Origin: Actinomycetota bacterium
Lineage (GTDB): Bacteria; Actinomycetota; Acidimicrobiia; Acidimicrobiales; Iamiaceae
Reading direction: 5' to 3'
NCBI GenBank assembly: GCA_019639075.1
Contig: JAHBSO010000005.1
Location: 114,811-178,810, forward strand
DNA: 64,000 bases
The position numbers were made by a program, and so were the translations under genes. This document shows, one piece after another, positions 34,484-43,762 of this stretch; positions within the stretch are counted from its first letter, which is position 1, and each line of letters opens with the position of its first letter. The notes under the pieces were generated by a model. That model was not told where the DNA came from. It saw nothing but the letters and a program-made list of their open reading frames with translations, and made no database searches.

Positions 34484-35128
34484 TCAGTGGAGCGCGGCGG
34501 TCGCCGCCACCACGATCCCACCGACGGAGATCGCAGTACCGACCATCCACATCTGCATCCGCCGCATCATCTGCTCCATGTCGGTGCGCAGCTCGGCCAT
34601 CTCGACCCGCACGTCCGTCCGCAGGTCGGCCATCTCACCCTTGAGCTCTTCGCGGAGGTCGGCCATCTCGCCCTTGAGCTCTTCGCGGAGGTCGGCCATC
34701 TCGCCCTTGAGCTCTTCGCGGAGGTCGGCCATCTCGCCCTTGAGCTCTTCGCGGAGGTCGGCCATCTCGGAGCGGAGCTCGACCTTGAGGTTGGTCATCT
34801 CGCTCTTGAGCTCTTCGCGGAGGTCGGCCATCTCGGAGCGGAGCTCGACCTTGAGGTCGGTCATCTCGGTGTGCAGCTCGGTTCGGAGGTCGGCCATCTC
34901 GCCCTTGAGCTCGACCCTGAGACCGGCCATCTCGGTGTGCAGCTCGGTTCGGAGCAGTGCGACCTCCGCTCGGAGGTGGTCCCTGGTGACCGGTTCCTCC
35001 ACGTCACGTGCTGGGAAGTACGAGAGCATCTCCTCAACCGCCTGTTCGTTCGGGATCACGTGCATGAAGCCCTGGTACAGGGCCGACCTGCTCTTCTCGC
35101 TCATTGCCATTGCTACCGCCGACCTCAT
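34484..35128 (-). CDS. Coiled-coil protein with tandem 11-residue repeats and a C-terminal membrane anchor
   Basis: A 214-residue protein. Residues 60-185 are a run of about a dozen hendecad (11-residue) units of the type ELKGEMADLRE. Several of these are identical at DNA level as 33-base repeats (about 34630-34770). The last 22 residues, with VGTAISVGGIVV, form one membrane helix. This resembles DUF1640/CCDC90-like proteins, which form trimeric coiled coils anchored in membranes. ATG 35128 is preceded by AGGA at 6 bases. It converges on the sigma factor gene with a 12-base gap. Function unknown. Confidence 0.78.
   Translation of the reverse strand: MRSAVAMAMSEKSRSALYQGFMHVIPNEQAVEEMLSYFPARDVEEPVTRDHLRAEVALLRTELHTEMAGLRVELKGEMADLRTELHTEMTDLKVELRSEMADLREELKSEMTNLKVELRSEMADLREELKGEMADLREELKGEMADLREELKGEMADLREELKGEMADLRTDVRVEMAELRTDMEQMMRRMQMWMVGTAISVGGIVVAATAALH
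34630..34770. repeat. In-gene tandem 33-base repeats
   Basis: The 33-base unit containing GAGGTCGGCCATCTCGCCCT recurs four times almost without change, with diverged copies on both sides to about 34950. It encodes the 11-residue coiled-coil unit on the complement strand. Copy number is likely to vary between strains. Confidence 0.85.
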
Positions 35129-35256
35129 CGATCGTCCTGTTCGGGAATCGGAAGGCGGCAGGGAGCGTAGCCCGGGGGGCCGACATCGAAACCCGGTGTC
35201 ACAGGTCGGGTGGCCGTGGCGTCCTTCCCGCGAAGCCCCGATCCGAGGAGGAGCCG

Positions 35257-36561
35257 ATGATGGACGAGCGGAAGCAGTGTGAGCAGGTGACCGAGGTCGA
35301 TGTGGTCGTGGTCGGTGGGGGCTTGGCCGGTCTCGTCGCCGCACCGCACGCCGCCCGACGTGGCGCCAGGACCGTGCTCGTCGAGGCCCGGTCGGCGGGG
35401 GGAGGGCGGGCGCGGTCGGATCGGGTCGATGGCTTCTCCGTCAACCACGGCGCCCACGCCCTCTACCGGGCCGGGGCGACGGTGGAGGTGCTGGGCGCGC
35501 TCGGCGTGTCGTGGTCCGGGCACCGTCCGCGCGTCCGGGGCAGCGCGTTCCTCGTCGACGGTCGACGGGTGCCGGCCCGTCGACTCGGACCGCTCGGTGG
35601 CGTGGCGGGGTTGCGGGCGCTGGCCCGAGCGGTGCGCGAGGGGGAGGCCGAGCGCCACGCCGGGCGCACGGCGGCGGCCTGGCTGGCCGACCAACCCGAG
35701 CGGGCCCGTCCGGCGCTCGCGGCGGCGATCCGAACGAGCGCGTACCAAGCCGACCTCTCGACCTCGGACGCGAGCGCGATGCTCGCCCAGCTCCGGCGTG
35801 GTGCCAGGGGGGTCGAGTACCTCGACGGCGGGTGGCAGACGTTGGTCGACGGTCTGGGGGCCGCCGCGTCCGGGGCCGGGGTCGAGCGGGTGCACGCCAA
35901 GGCGACCGCGGTGCTCCCGGTGGGTCCGGGGCGCTGGAGCGTGGCCACGACTGCTGGACGCTTCGGCTGTGGTGCGGTCGTGCTCGCGTCGGGCGGGCCG
36001 GTGGAGGCCGATCGCCTGCTCGGCGGGCGCAGCGCGGCCATGGCGCGGTGGGTGGTGGAATCCGAGCCGGTGCTGGCGGCCACGCTGGAGGTCCTCCTGC
36101 GTGCGAGACCGAAGCACCGTGCGGGCAGCTACGCGCTCGACGAGCCGGTCTACAGCGTCGACCACGCGGTGTCCGCCCGACTCGCGCCGGACGGCGGGGC
36201 GCTCGTGCACGGGCTGTTCTACGAGCCCGACCGGTGGCCGGAGGTCGATCCCCGCGAGCGCCTGGAGGCGGCCCTCGACCTGACCCAGCCCGGCTGGCGG
36301 GACCACGTGGTGGAGGTGGTGGAACGGAAGCGGATGGTCGTCGCGCACGATCGTCCCCGCGTGGTCGGTGGGGGGTCGTCGAGGCCGGCGGTGGTGGTGC
36401 AGGACCTCGACGGCGTGTTCCTGGCGGGCGACGCGATCACCGAGGAGGGCCTGCTGGCCGACGCGGCGACGTCGTCGGGTCGGGTCGCCGGCCGGGCGGC
36501 GGCGGGCGCGGCGATCGGGCGTCGTCGAGCAGCGGCGGTCAGCGCCGGCCGGACCGGGTGA
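35257..36561 (+). CDS. FAD-dependent amine oxidase/phytoene desaturase-like oxidoreductase
   Basis: This 434-residue flavoprotein has the dinucleotide motif GGGLAG at residues 20-25 and EARSAGGGRARS about 35 residues later. It has a C-terminal FAD-contact segment, VFLAGDAITEEGLLADAA. This arrangement is shared by phytoene desaturases, protoporphyrinogen oxidases and monoamine oxidases. GGAGGAG lies 5 bases before the ATG; a second ATG follows at once. The 3' end overlaps the convergent adenylate cyclase by 23 bases. The substrate is not evident. Confidence 0.85.
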   Translation: MMDERKQCEQVTEVDVVVVGGGLAGLVAAPHAARRGARTVLVEARSAGGGRARSDRVDGFSVNHGAHALYRAGATVEVLGALGVSWSGHRPRVRGSAFLVDGRRVPARRLGPLGGVAGLRALARAVREGEAERHAGRTAAAWLADQPERARPALAAAIRTSAYQADLSTSDASAMLAQLRRGARGVEYLDGGWQTLVDGLGAAASGAGVERVHAKATAVLPVGPGRWSVATTAGRFGCGAVVLASGGPVEADRLLGGRSAAMARWVVESEPVLAATLEVLLRARPKHRAGSYALDEPVYSVDHAVSARLAPDGGALVHGLFYEPDRWPEVDPRERLEAALDLTQPGWRDHVVEVVERKRMVVAHDRPRVVGGGSSRPAVVVQDLDGVFLAGDAITEEGLLADAATSSGRVAGRAAAGAAIGRRRAAAVSAGRTG

Positions 36562-38269
36562 CCGGACCGCGGTCGGCGAGCTGCCCGTCGGGGCGGTCGG
36601 CCTGCGGGCGTCCTTCGGGCGGGGTCGTGGTCCCCCGCCGGTCGAACGACGTTGCCACGGTGGCCCCGACGGGTTGGGCCAGTCGGGTCTCGTCGAGGCG
36701 GCCGCGCAGCTGGATCCGACCGGCGGGTTGCCAGCGGCGTGCCTCGTCCGGTGCGGCGACGTCGACGGTGGCCATCGACGCCAGCACCATCGGCTGGCAG
36801 AGCTTGGCCAGCTCGGTGAGGCGGGCGGCCTCGTTCACCGGGTCGCCGATGACGGTGAACTCGGAGCGGGCCTCGCTGCCGATGTGGCCGGCGACGGCCG
36901 GGCCGAACGCGACGCCGATGCCGGCGGCGAGCTCGGGCACCGAGCGGGGCAGCGCGCGGGCGAGGGCCCGGGCCGTGGCGAGGGCCCGGGCGGCCGCGTC
37001 GTCGAGCGGCACCGGTGCGCCGAACACCGCCAGGGTGGCGTCGCCCTGGAACTTGTTGATCCACCCGCCGTGGGCGTGAACCTCGTCCACGACGGTGCCG
37101 AAGAAGCGGTTGAGCAGTGCGACGACCTCCTCGGGGGGCCGGGTCGAGGCGAGGGTGGTCGAGCCGACGACGTCGACGAAGAGCACCGCGACGTCGCACA
37201 CCGCGCCGCCGAGCTCGATGCCCTGTTCGAGCGCGTGCTGCGCCGCCTCTTCGCCGACCTGGCGGCCGTAGAGGTCGCGGAGCTGCTCGCGTTCCTGGAG
37301 CCCCTCGGCCATGTCGTTGAACCCGACCTGGAGGAGGCCGAGCACCGAACCGTCGGCGACCTCGACCCTCGTGTCGAGGTCGCCGTCGCCGAGGGCGTTG
37401 ATGGCCTGGTAGAGGCTGCGGACCGGGTCGGCGATCGCCCGGGCGCCGAGGACGGTGATCCACCACCCGGCGCTCAGGCCGATGGCGGCGAGCGCGAGCA
37501 TCGTCACCGCGAGCTGGGTGGCGGTGGCCTGCCCCTCGGCGAGGGCGAAGACGGCGGTGATCATGAGCCCGAGCAGCGGGATCCCGGTGCCGAGGATCCA
37601 CCCGAGCAGGGTCCTGGTGACGACGCCGGGCAGTCGGGGCTTCGGCAGCCCGGTGATCGACATCGCGGCGATCGCCAGCGGACGCGTGATCCGCTCGGCC
37701 AGGAGGTAGGCGAAGGCGGACGTCGTCAGCCCGCCGAAGATCGTCGTGAACGCCACCCGGGCCAGCAGCTCGACGTCGACGAGCGCGTTGGTGATCGAGA
37801 ACGCCACCGCGCCGAGCAGCCAGATGGTGCCGTGGACGAGGAACAGGCGGAGCGGGGCCCGGAGGACGGCGACCACCTCGGACTCGGTCGGCGGCCGCCC
37901 CTCCTGGAGCCAGCGGCGACCGGATCGCAGCCACACCTCGCCCCAGAGGACGCCGATGGGACAGACGACGAAGAGGAACACCGCTGCGGCCACCGCGTTG
38001 GCGACGACGAGGCGGGTGGTCACCTCGACCTCCGTGCCGGGGAGGATCCACACGATGCACGTGACGACCAGGGCCACGCCGAGCGTGTTGGCCACCGCCA
38101 TGGCCGCCATGAGCTGGAGTCGGATCCGTTTGACCAGGCGGACGCCCAGCTCACCGCCGAGGTGGTCGGGCAGGACGTCCGGGGTGGCGGGGCGGCCGCG
38201 GCGTCGGAAGATGCTGAGCGTGCCCGGGCGTTCGCCGTCGCCCGGCGGCTGGTCCTTCCGACGCGCCAC
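36539..38269 (-). CDS. Membrane-bound class III adenylate cyclase with HAMP domain
   Basis: This 576-residue protein resembles the mycobacterial Rv1318c-Rv3645 group. Six membrane helices (about 50-270) are followed by a HAMP linker (about 275-330) and a class III cyclase domain (about 355-530). Metal-binding Asp residues are in LFVDVVGSTT and FQGDATLAVFG. The adenine-specifying Lys is in NKFQGD and the Asp in TVIGDPVN. Transition-state Asn and Arg are in NEAARL. All catalytic residues are present, so it should make cAMP. The input signal is unknown. Confidence 0.92.
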   Translation of the reverse strand: MARRKDQPPGDGERPGTLSIFRRRGRPATPDVLPDHLGGELGVRLVKRIRLQLMAAMAVANTLGVALVVTCIVWILPGTEVEVTTRLVVANAVAAAVFLFVVCPIGVLWGEVWLRSGRRWLQEGRPPTESEVVAVLRAPLRLFLVHGTIWLLGAVAFSITNALVDVELLARVAFTTIFGGLTTSAFAYLLAERITRPLAIAAMSITGLPKPRLPGVVTRTLLGWILGTGIPLLGLMITAVFALAEGQATATQLAVTMLALAAIGLSAGWWITVLGARAIADPVRSLYQAINALGDGDLDTRVEVADGSVLGLLQVGFNDMAEGLQEREQLRDLYGRQVGEEAAQHALEQGIELGGAVCDVAVLFVDVVGSTTLASTRPPEEVVALLNRFFGTVVDEVHAHGGWINKFQGDATLAVFGAPVPLDDAAARALATARALARALPRSVPELAAGIGVAFGPAVAGHIGSEARSEFTVIGDPVNEAARLTELAKLCQPMVLASMATVDVAAPDEARRWQPAGRIQLRGRLDETRLAQPVGATVATSFDRRGTTTPPEGRPQADRPDGQLADRGPVTRSGRR

Positions 38270-38346
38270 CCGCGGACCCTACCGGCCGAGCGGGCCGGGG
38301 GCGGTCGACCTATGGTCCGGCCGGATCGACCTGGGAGCGAGGGAAC

Positions 38347-39792
38347 GTGGCGAACGACGCGAAGACGAAGGCGATCCCGGGGCACGTGGTGCCGCCGTGG
38401 TTCGAGGACGCCAAGCTCGGCATCTTCGTGCACTGGGGGGTGTTCTCGGTGCCCGCGTTCGCCCCCATGCTGCCGCTCGGCGAGTCGATGCCGGACCTGC
38501 TTCGGGCGGCGCCCCGTGAGCTGGGCGCCCGCCTGCCGTACGCGGAGTGGTACTCGAACGCGATGCGGATCCCGGGCAGCCCGACGGCGCGCCACCACGC
38601 CGAGACCTACGGCGACGCGCCCTACGAGGACTTCCGCGTCCCCTTCGAGGACGGCTTGGCGTCGTGGGACCCGGACGCGTGGGCGGACGCGTTCGCGGCG
38701 ACCGGGGCCGGCTACGTCGTCCTGGTCACCAAGCACCACGACGGGTACCTGCTCTGGCCGTCGTCGGTCCGCAACCCGCACCGCCCGGGTTGGCACGCGC
38801 CGCGGGACCTCGTGGGTGAGTTGGCCGACGCGGTGCGGGCCCGCGGCCTGCGGTTCGGCGTCTACTACTCGACGGGGCTCGACTGGACCTTCGACGACCT
38901 GCCGATCCGTGAGCCGCTCGACCTGTTCGCGGCGATCCCTCGGGATCCCGCCTACGCCGCCTACGTCGACGCCCACCTGCGGGAGCTGGTCGACCGGTAC
39001 CGCCCGAGCGTGGTGTGGGCCGACATCGGTGCGCCGCCCGGGTTCGACCTGCGTTCGTTCCTGGTCGACTACTACACCGTGGTTCCCGACGGCACGACCA
39101 ACGACCGGTGGCAGGCGCCGGGTCGCTTGGTCGCCAACGACCGGGCGAGGCGGGCGCTCAACGGTCTGGCGGCGACGGTGCTGCCCCGTCTGCCCGCCCG
39201 TCCGATCGAACCCGGGCAGCACCCGTTGGCCGACTTCCGGACCCCGGAGTACTCCTCGCCCGACGAGGCCCGGCGCCACAAGTGGGAGACGACCCGTGGC
39301 ATGGGCGCGGCGTTCGGGCACAACGCGAACGAGCCCGACGACCACCTGATCGACCCGGTGGACCTCGTCCAGGGCTTCGTGGACGTGGTGTCGAAGAACG
39401 GCAACATGCTGCTCAACGTCGGCCCCGACGGGCTGGGGCGGATCACCGACCGGGAGGTGTCGAGGTTGCGGGCGCTCGGTGACTTCATGGCGGTGTACGG
39501 CGACGCGCTGCGGCGGACGCGTCCGTGGGTGCGCGCCGAGGGTCGGACGGGGGAGGGTGTCGACGTGCGCTACACCCAGGCCGACGGCTCGGTGTTCGCC
39601 GTGCTGCAGGGGACCCCCCGGGTGGGGGCGGCGGTGACGCTGCCCGACCTGGCCGCGCTGGTGGATCGGCCGGTCGAGCTGTTGGGCCACGGCCCGCTCG
39701 ACGCGACGGTCGGCGCGACGGGTGCGCTGCGGATCGAGTGGCCGGCGGGGGTGGCGGACCTGCCGTCGCACGCGGTGCGCATCGGTCCCTGA
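38347..39792 (+). CDS. Alpha-L-fucosidase (GH29)
   Basis: This 481-residue glycoside hydrolase matches GH29. LGIFVHWGVFSVPA occurs near residue 24, LVTKHHDGYLLW near 125, and the probable nucleophile Asp in VVWADIGAPP near 223. The C-terminal 90 residues form a beta domain. No signal peptide is visible, so it probably acts inside the cell. The start is GTG 38347 behind GGGAGCGAGGGAAC. It stands alone, not in a sugar-use operon. Together with the distant arylsulfatase it hints at use of fucose-containing polymers, but that link is weak. Confidence 0.9.
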   Translation: MANDAKTKAIPGHVVPPWFEDAKLGIFVHWGVFSVPAFAPMLPLGESMPDLLRAAPRELGARLPYAEWYSNAMRIPGSPTARHHAETYGDAPYEDFRVPFEDGLASWDPDAWADAFAATGAGYVVLVTKHHDGYLLWPSSVRNPHRPGWHAPRDLVGELADAVRARGLRFGVYYSTGLDWTFDDLPIREPLDLFAAIPRDPAYAAYVDAHLRELVDRYRPSVVWADIGAPPGFDLRSFLVDYYTVVPDGTTNDRWQAPGRLVANDRARRALNGLAATVLPRLPARPIEPGQHPLADFRTPEYSSPDEARRHKWETTRGMGAAFGHNANEPDDHLIDPVDLVQGFVDVVSKNGNMLLNVGPDGLGRITDREVSRLRALGDFMAVYGDALRRTRPWVRAEGRTGEGVDVRYTQADGSVFAVLQGTPRVGAAVTLPDLAALVDRPVELLGHGPLDATVGATGALRIEWPAGVADLPSHAVRIGP

Positions 39793-39854
39793 GCCCGGGT
39801 CGTCCCGGCACCTCGATCGTTGCGAGACATCGGGCACAGGCGCGGGAACCGGGG

Positions 39855-39883
39855 TTGTCGTTTCTATTATCGCGATATATCGT
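39855..39883 (+). promoter_or_regulatory. Promoter with overlapping palindromes upstream of padR
   Basis: TTGTCG (39855-39860) and TATCGT (39878-39883) lie 17 bases apart, as for -35 and -10 boxes. Two overlapping perfect palindromes, TATCGCGATA (39868-39877) and CGATATATCG (39873-39882), cover the -10 region. Autoregulation by the PadR protein just downstream is the natural hypothesis. Confidence 0.55.
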
Positions 39884-39925
39884 CAACACATCGAGATAGA
39901 TCATTCGAACGAGGAGGTCCCGATC

Positions 39926-40531
39926 ATGGGACGCAACCACGACGGAGCCAGGGGCTCCGACACCACCGAATCCACCACCTCCCGCCGCCGGGGGCGACCC
40001 GACCGCTCACCGTTCGACCGGTGGGACGGACCGGGCCGCAACGGCCGGGGTCGCCCGCCGATGGGGCGCGGCCCCATGGGTCGCCGGGGCGGTGGCCGAC
40101 GGGCCCGGCGGGGCGACGTCCGCGCCGCGGCGCTGGCCCTGCTCGCCGAACGCCCGATGCACGGCTACGAGATGATCGGCGAGCTCTCCGACCGCACGAA
40201 CGGCGTGTGGACGCCGAGCCCCGGCTCGGTCTACCCCACGCTCCAGATGCTCGAGGACGAGGGCCTGGTCACCGCCGAGGAGGTCGACGGCACCCGCCGG
40301 TACGCCCTCACCGACGCCGGCCGCGAGCAGGCGGCCGAGGCCACCGGTCCGGCGCCCTGGGAGCGCTTCGCCGACGACGCCGAGGAGGCCGCGCTCGGCG
40401 AAGCCCTCCAGTCGCTCCTCCCGGCGGTCCGCCAGCTCCACATGGTCGGCTCGTCGGAGCAGCAGGCCAAGGCCACCGAGCTGCTCGTCGAGACCCGTCG
40501 CAAGGTCTACGAGATCCTCGCCACGGGCTGA
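39926..40531 (+). CDS. PadR family transcriptional regulator
   Basis: A 201-residue regulator. The PadR winged helix covers about residues 65-140: AALALLAERPMHGYEMIGEL, then the PGSVYPTLQMLEDEGLV recognition region and GTRRYALTDAG wing. The N-terminal 60 residues are a disordered, Gly/Arg-rich tail (GRGRPPMGRGPMGRRGG), which is unusual but seen in other actinobacterial PadR proteins. The C-terminal dimerisation helix follows. GAGGAGG lies 7 bases before the ATG. A palindromic AT-rich promoter suggests autorepression. The effector is unknown. Confidence 0.9.
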   Translation: MGRNHDGARGSDTTESTTSRRRGRPDRSPFDRWDGPGRNGRGRPPMGRGPMGRRGGGRRARRGDVRAAALALLAERPMHGYEMIGELSDRTNGVWTPSPGSVYPTLQMLEDEGLVTAEEVDGTRRYALTDAGREQAAEATGPAPWERFADDAEEAALGEALQSLLPAVRQLHMVGSSEQQAKATELLVETRRKVYEILATG

Positions 40532-40630
40532 GCGGACCACCCGGTCCGCGCCGGGAGCGACCTCGGTAGGCTCGCCCGCGGTCGGCGATCCCGTCGGCCG
40601 AACCCCGAGCGCGAACCACCGAGGTGCCCC

Positions 40631-41602
40631 ATGGCAGAGATGACCTACCGGCGACTGGGACGGAGCGGACTGAAGGTCAGCGTGCTGTCGTTCGGCTCGT
40701 GGGTCACCTTCGGCGACCAGCTCGACACCGGTCTGGCGAAGGACTGCCTGGGCGTCGCCCGCGAGGCCGGCGTCAACTTCTTCGACAACGCCGAGGCCTA
40801 CGCCGGCGGTCGTTCCGAGGAGATCATGGGCACCGCGATCCGTGAGCTCGGCTGGGAGCGGTGGTCCTACGTCATCTCCACCAAGCTCTACTGGGGCATC
40901 CGGTCGGACGTGAACATGCGCAACACGCTCAACCGCAAGTACCTCATGCAGGCCATCGACGGCTCGCTGGAGCGACTCGGGCTCGACTTCGTCGACCTCG
41001 TCTACTGCCACCGGGCCGACCCCGAGACCCCCATCGAGGAGACGGTGTGGGCGATGTCGGACATGATCTCGTCCGGCAAGGCCCTCTACTGGGGGACCTC
41101 GGAGTGGTCCGCCGACGAGATCCGGGCCGCGTGGGACATCGCGGAGCGCCACCACCTGCACAAGCCGGTGGTCGAGCAGCCGCAGTACCACCTGTTCGAG
41201 CGCCGCAAGGTCGAGCGGGAGTTCGCCCGGCTGTACGAGGACATCGGCCTCGGCCTCACCACCTGGTCGCCGCTCGCCTCGGGGCTCCTCACCGGGAAGT
41301 ACGTCGACGGCGTGCCCGAGGGGAGCCGGGCCACCCTGCCCGGCTACGAGTGGCTGCGCGACGCGCTCACCGACCCGGTGAAGAACGCCAAGGTGACCGA
41401 GCTGGCGGCGGTGGCCGAGCGCCTCGGCGGGACGCCCGGCCAGCTCGCCATCGCGTGGTGCGCGGCCAACCCGAACGTGTCGACGGTGATCACCGGGGCC
41501 AGCTCGGCCGACCAGGTGCGCGAGAACCTGAAGGCGCTCGACGTGCTGGAACAGCTGACGCCCGAGGTGCTCGCGGAGATCAAGGCGATCATCAAGAGCT
41601 GA
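40631..41602 (+). CDS. Aldo/keto reductase (potassium-channel beta-subunit-like)
   Basis: A 323-residue TIM-barrel reductase. The catalytic tetrad is visible: Asp52 and Tyr57 in [10 protein letters not shown], Lys85 in STKLYWG, and His in YCHRAD. The C-terminal NADPH segment [14 protein letters not shown] is conserved. The sequence is closest to the YghZ/KvBeta-like branch, which reduces aldehydes such as methylglyoxal. It lies 99 bases downstream of padR and may be its target; GAGGTGCCC precedes the ATG. The physiological substrate is unknown. Confidence 0.92.
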   Translation: MAEMTYRRLGRSGLKVSVLSFGSWVTFGDQLDTGLAKDCLGVAREAGVNFFDNAEAYAGGRSEEIMGTAIRELGWERWSYVISTKLYWGIRSDVNMRNTLNRKYLMQAIDGSLERLGLDFVDLVYCHRADPETPIEETVWAMSDMISSGKALYWGTSEWSADEIRAAWDIAERHHLHKPVVEQPQYHLFERRKVEREFARLYEDIGLGLTTWSPLASGLLTGKYVDGVPEGSRATLPGYEWLRDALTDPVKNAKVTELAAVAERLGGTPGQLAIAWCAANPNVSTVITGASSADQVRENLKALDVLEQLTPEVLAEIKAIIKS

Positions 41603-41626
41603 CCCGGCGCCGGCCGCCCGGGTGGG

Positions 41627-42022
41627 TCAGGCGGCGCGGGCCTGCCGGTACAGCGCCTCGATCCGGCCGATGTCCGGCGACGGCTCGCGGACCGACCGCT
41701 CGATGCCGCGCAGGATCTCCTCCAGTCCGAGCGCGGGCCGCAGGCGGTGGAACCCGCGCACGTAGGTGCCCACGAGGTGCGCCGCGGCGTCGGGTCCTGC
41801 CGGCGCGGGCTGACCCTCCAACCAGGCGAGGATCCGCCCGAACGCCGGACCGGGGTCGGTCGGGTGGCGGCGGCCCGGGCGGCCGCTGTGCCACGGGGCG
41901 AACGTCCTCGCCAGCGCGGCCTCGGCGGTGGCCGCGGCCAGGTCGCGCAGCACCCGCGACGACGCGGCCGGATCGCTGTCGTCGTCGGGAGCGAGGTCGG
42001 GAACGGAGCGGATGTGGGACAC
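41627..42022 (-). CDS. Hypothetical protein, 131 aa
   Basis: I do not recognise this protein. It is soluble, helical and acidic at the N-terminus. It contains LRDLAAATAEAALARTFAPWHSGRPG and AAAHLVGTYVRGFHRLRPALG segments that look like two amphipathic helical blocks. The start GTG 42022 is supported by a perfect GGAGG 5-9 bases upstream. A much longer upstream frame is a shadow of the E2 gene. It converges on the aldo/keto reductase and is divergent from the DUF4235 gene. Confidence 0.7.
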   Translation of the reverse strand: MSHIRSVPDLAPDDDSDPAASSRVLRDLAAATAEAALARTFAPWHSGRPGRRHPTDPGPAFGRILAWLEGQPAPAGPDAAAHLVGTYVRGFHRLRPALGLEEILRGIERSVREPSPDIGRIEALYRQARAA

Positions 42023-42142
42023 GGGGCCTCCTCGGGTGGGTCCGGTGCCGCCATCGTCCCCGGGGGGTCCGACAATCTCGTGCGGCGGGTGCGAGGGCGT
42101 CCGATCGGGTAGCAAGGGTGACCGGCAGCGAGGAGGACGGTC

Positions 42143-42430
42143 GTGGACGAGGACGACGTGATGTGGACGGCGGCGGCGAGCGTGGCGGCGCTCGTGGGCG
42201 CGCAGGTGGCCCGCCGGGCGCTGACCAGTGCGTGGACGCGCAAGCGGGGCGGAGTGCCGGGCAACCCGGCGACCAGCGACACGAGTTGGAGCGAGGCCAT
42301 GGTGTGGGCCGTCGTGTCGGGCGCGGCCATCGGCGTCGCGCGGCTCGTCGCCCAGCGCGGGGTGGCGTTCGCGTTCGAGAAGCAGCGGGGCGCGGTCCCC
42401 GCGGCCGCCGCGGAGCGGCCCAGCGCCTGA
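42143..42430 (+). CDS. DUF4235 family small membrane protein
   Basis: This 95-residue protein has two membrane helices, about residues 7-27 and 50-70. Between them lies the basic loop RRALTSAWTRKRG, the layout of the actinobacterial DUF4235 family. The start GTG follows GAGGAGG. It is a separate small transcription unit upstream of the E2 gene. The function of the family is unknown. Confidence 0.8.
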   Translation: MDEDDVMWTAAASVAALVGAQVARRALTSAWTRKRGGVPGNPATSDTSWSEAMVWAVVSGAAIGVARLVAQRGVAFAFEKQRGAVPAAAAERPSA

Positions 42431-42484
42431 TTCGTCCGTCATGAAGCCTGCGTGACGCCCGGCGATCGGCCGGGGGTCCCGGGG

Positions 42485-42490
42485 TAGCCT
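42485..42490 (+). promoter_or_regulatory. Candidate -10 hexamer (TAGCCT) of a leaderless gene
   Basis: TAGCCT ends 6 bases before GTG 42497 of the E2 gene, with no Shine-Dalgarno sequence in between. Confidence 0.45.
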
Positions 42491-42496
42491 CCCGGC

Positions 42497-43762
42497 GTGG
42501 ACGTCGTGACGATGCCGCAGCTGGGCGAGACCGTCACCGAAGGGACCATCACCACCTGGTCCAAGGCCGTCGGTGACGCGGTCCAGGTCGACGACGCCCT
42601 GTTCGAGGTGTCCACCGAGAAGGTCGACACCGAGGTTCCGTCGGCGTTCGTCGGGGTGTTGCGGGCGATCCTGGTCGAGGAGGGTGACACCGTGGCCGTC
42701 GGGGTTCCGGTCGCGGTCATCACCGCGACGGCGGACGAGCCGATCGACCTCGGCGACGTGGCGGCCCCACCACCGGAGGTCGCGCCGCCCGAGGCGCCGA
42801 CGGTGGACGACGCGTCGCCCCCGCCCGTCGGTCGGCCCCCCACCTCGCCGGCACCCGTGGTCGGGGCCGCCGACGCGATCCTCACCCCGGTGGTGCGCCG
42901 GTTGCTCGCCGAGCACGGCCTCGACCCCACGGCCGTCGTCGGCACCGGTCGTGACGGTCGGATCACCCGGGCCGACGTGCTGGCCGCGGCCGCGGCGGGT
43001 GCCGCGGGCGGACCCGCCCCCTCGGCGCGGATGGCCCCTGCGGTCCCGTTGCCGTCCCGCCCTGGCGACGAGGTGATCGCGTTCGGCAGGGCCCGGGCCG
43101 CGACCGCCGGGCACATGCGGCAGAGCCTCGACACCGCGGCGCACGCGCTCGTCGTGGTCCCGGTCGACTACGCGGCGGTCGACCCGGTCCGTCGGGCCGC
43201 CGGGTTGAGCTTCCTGCCGTTCGTGGCCCGGGCCGTCGTCGACGCGATCCGGGAGTTCCCCCACGTCAACGCCAGCACCGACGGGGAGCGGCTGGTCGTG
43301 CACCGGGACATCGACCTCGGGATCGCCGTGGACGTCGACCACGAGGCGCTCGTCGTGCCGATGCTCGCCGGCGCACAGGACCTCCGGCTCACGGCGATCG
43401 CCGAGGGCATCACCGACCTCGCCGATCGGGCCCGTCGCCGCCGGCTCGACCCGGCATCGCTCGAGGGCGGCACGTTCACGTTGACCAACGTCGGCTCGTT
43501 CGGGACGGTCATCGCCGCGCCGATCATCCGGGCGCCGCAGGTGGCGATCCTGTCGACCGACGGGGTCCGTCGCGCGCCGGTCGCGGTCCCGGTCGACCCG
43601 GCGTCCGGGGGCGACGAGTGGGCGGTGGCGGTCCACCCCGTCGGCAACCTGAGCCTCAGCTTCGACCACCGGGCGATCGACGGTGCCTACGCGGCCGCGT
43701 TCCTGGCCCGGGTGCGGTCGATCCTCGAGGAGCGGGACTGGTCGAGCGAGGTCGGGTCGTGA
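42497..43762 (+). CDS. 2-oxo acid dehydrogenase E2 (dihydrolipoamide acyltransferase)
   Basis: A 421-residue E2 subunit. The lipoyl domain (about 1-78) has the lipoylated Lys42 in STEKVDTE. A Pro/Ala linker leads to the peripheral-subunit binding domain (about 128-162, ILTPVVRRLLAEHG). The acyltransferase domain ends with the catalytic FDHRAIDG motif. It transfers acyl groups to CoA in the pyruvate or branched-chain complex. The stop overlaps the E1 start as GTGA, so the complex subunits are coupled. The E3 gene is not in view. Confidence 0.93.
   Translation: MDVVTMPQLGETVTEGTITTWSKAVGDAVQVDDALFEVSTEKVDTEVPSAFVGVLRAILVEEGDTVAVGVPVAVITATADEPIDLGDVAAPPPEVAPPEAPTVDDASPPPVGRPPTSPAPVVGAADAILTPVVRRLLAEHGLDPTAVVGTGRDGRITRADVLAAAAAGAAGGPAPSARMAPAVPLPSRPGDEVIAFGRARAATAGHMRQSLDTAAHALVVVPVDYAAVDPVRRAAGLSFLPFVARAVVDAIREFPHVNASTDGERLVVHRDIDLGIAVDVDHEALVVPMLAGAQDLRLTAIAEGITDLADRARRRRLDPASLEGGTFTLTNVGSFGTVIAAPIIRAPQVAILSTDGVRRAPVAVPVDPASGGDEWAVAVHPVGNLSLSFDHRAIDGAYAAAFLARVRSILEERDWSSEVGS

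Noticed and set aside
34630..34950. Regular 33-base repeats resembling a CRISPR array
   Set aside because: There are no unique spacers. The repeats are contiguous, in frame, and encode coiled-coil hendecads. No cas genes are present.
36368..39349. A 993-codon open frame across the cyclase and fucosidase genes
   Set aside because: It runs antisense to the cyclase and out of frame with the fucosidase, both of which have clear catalytic motifs. The product is low-complexity.
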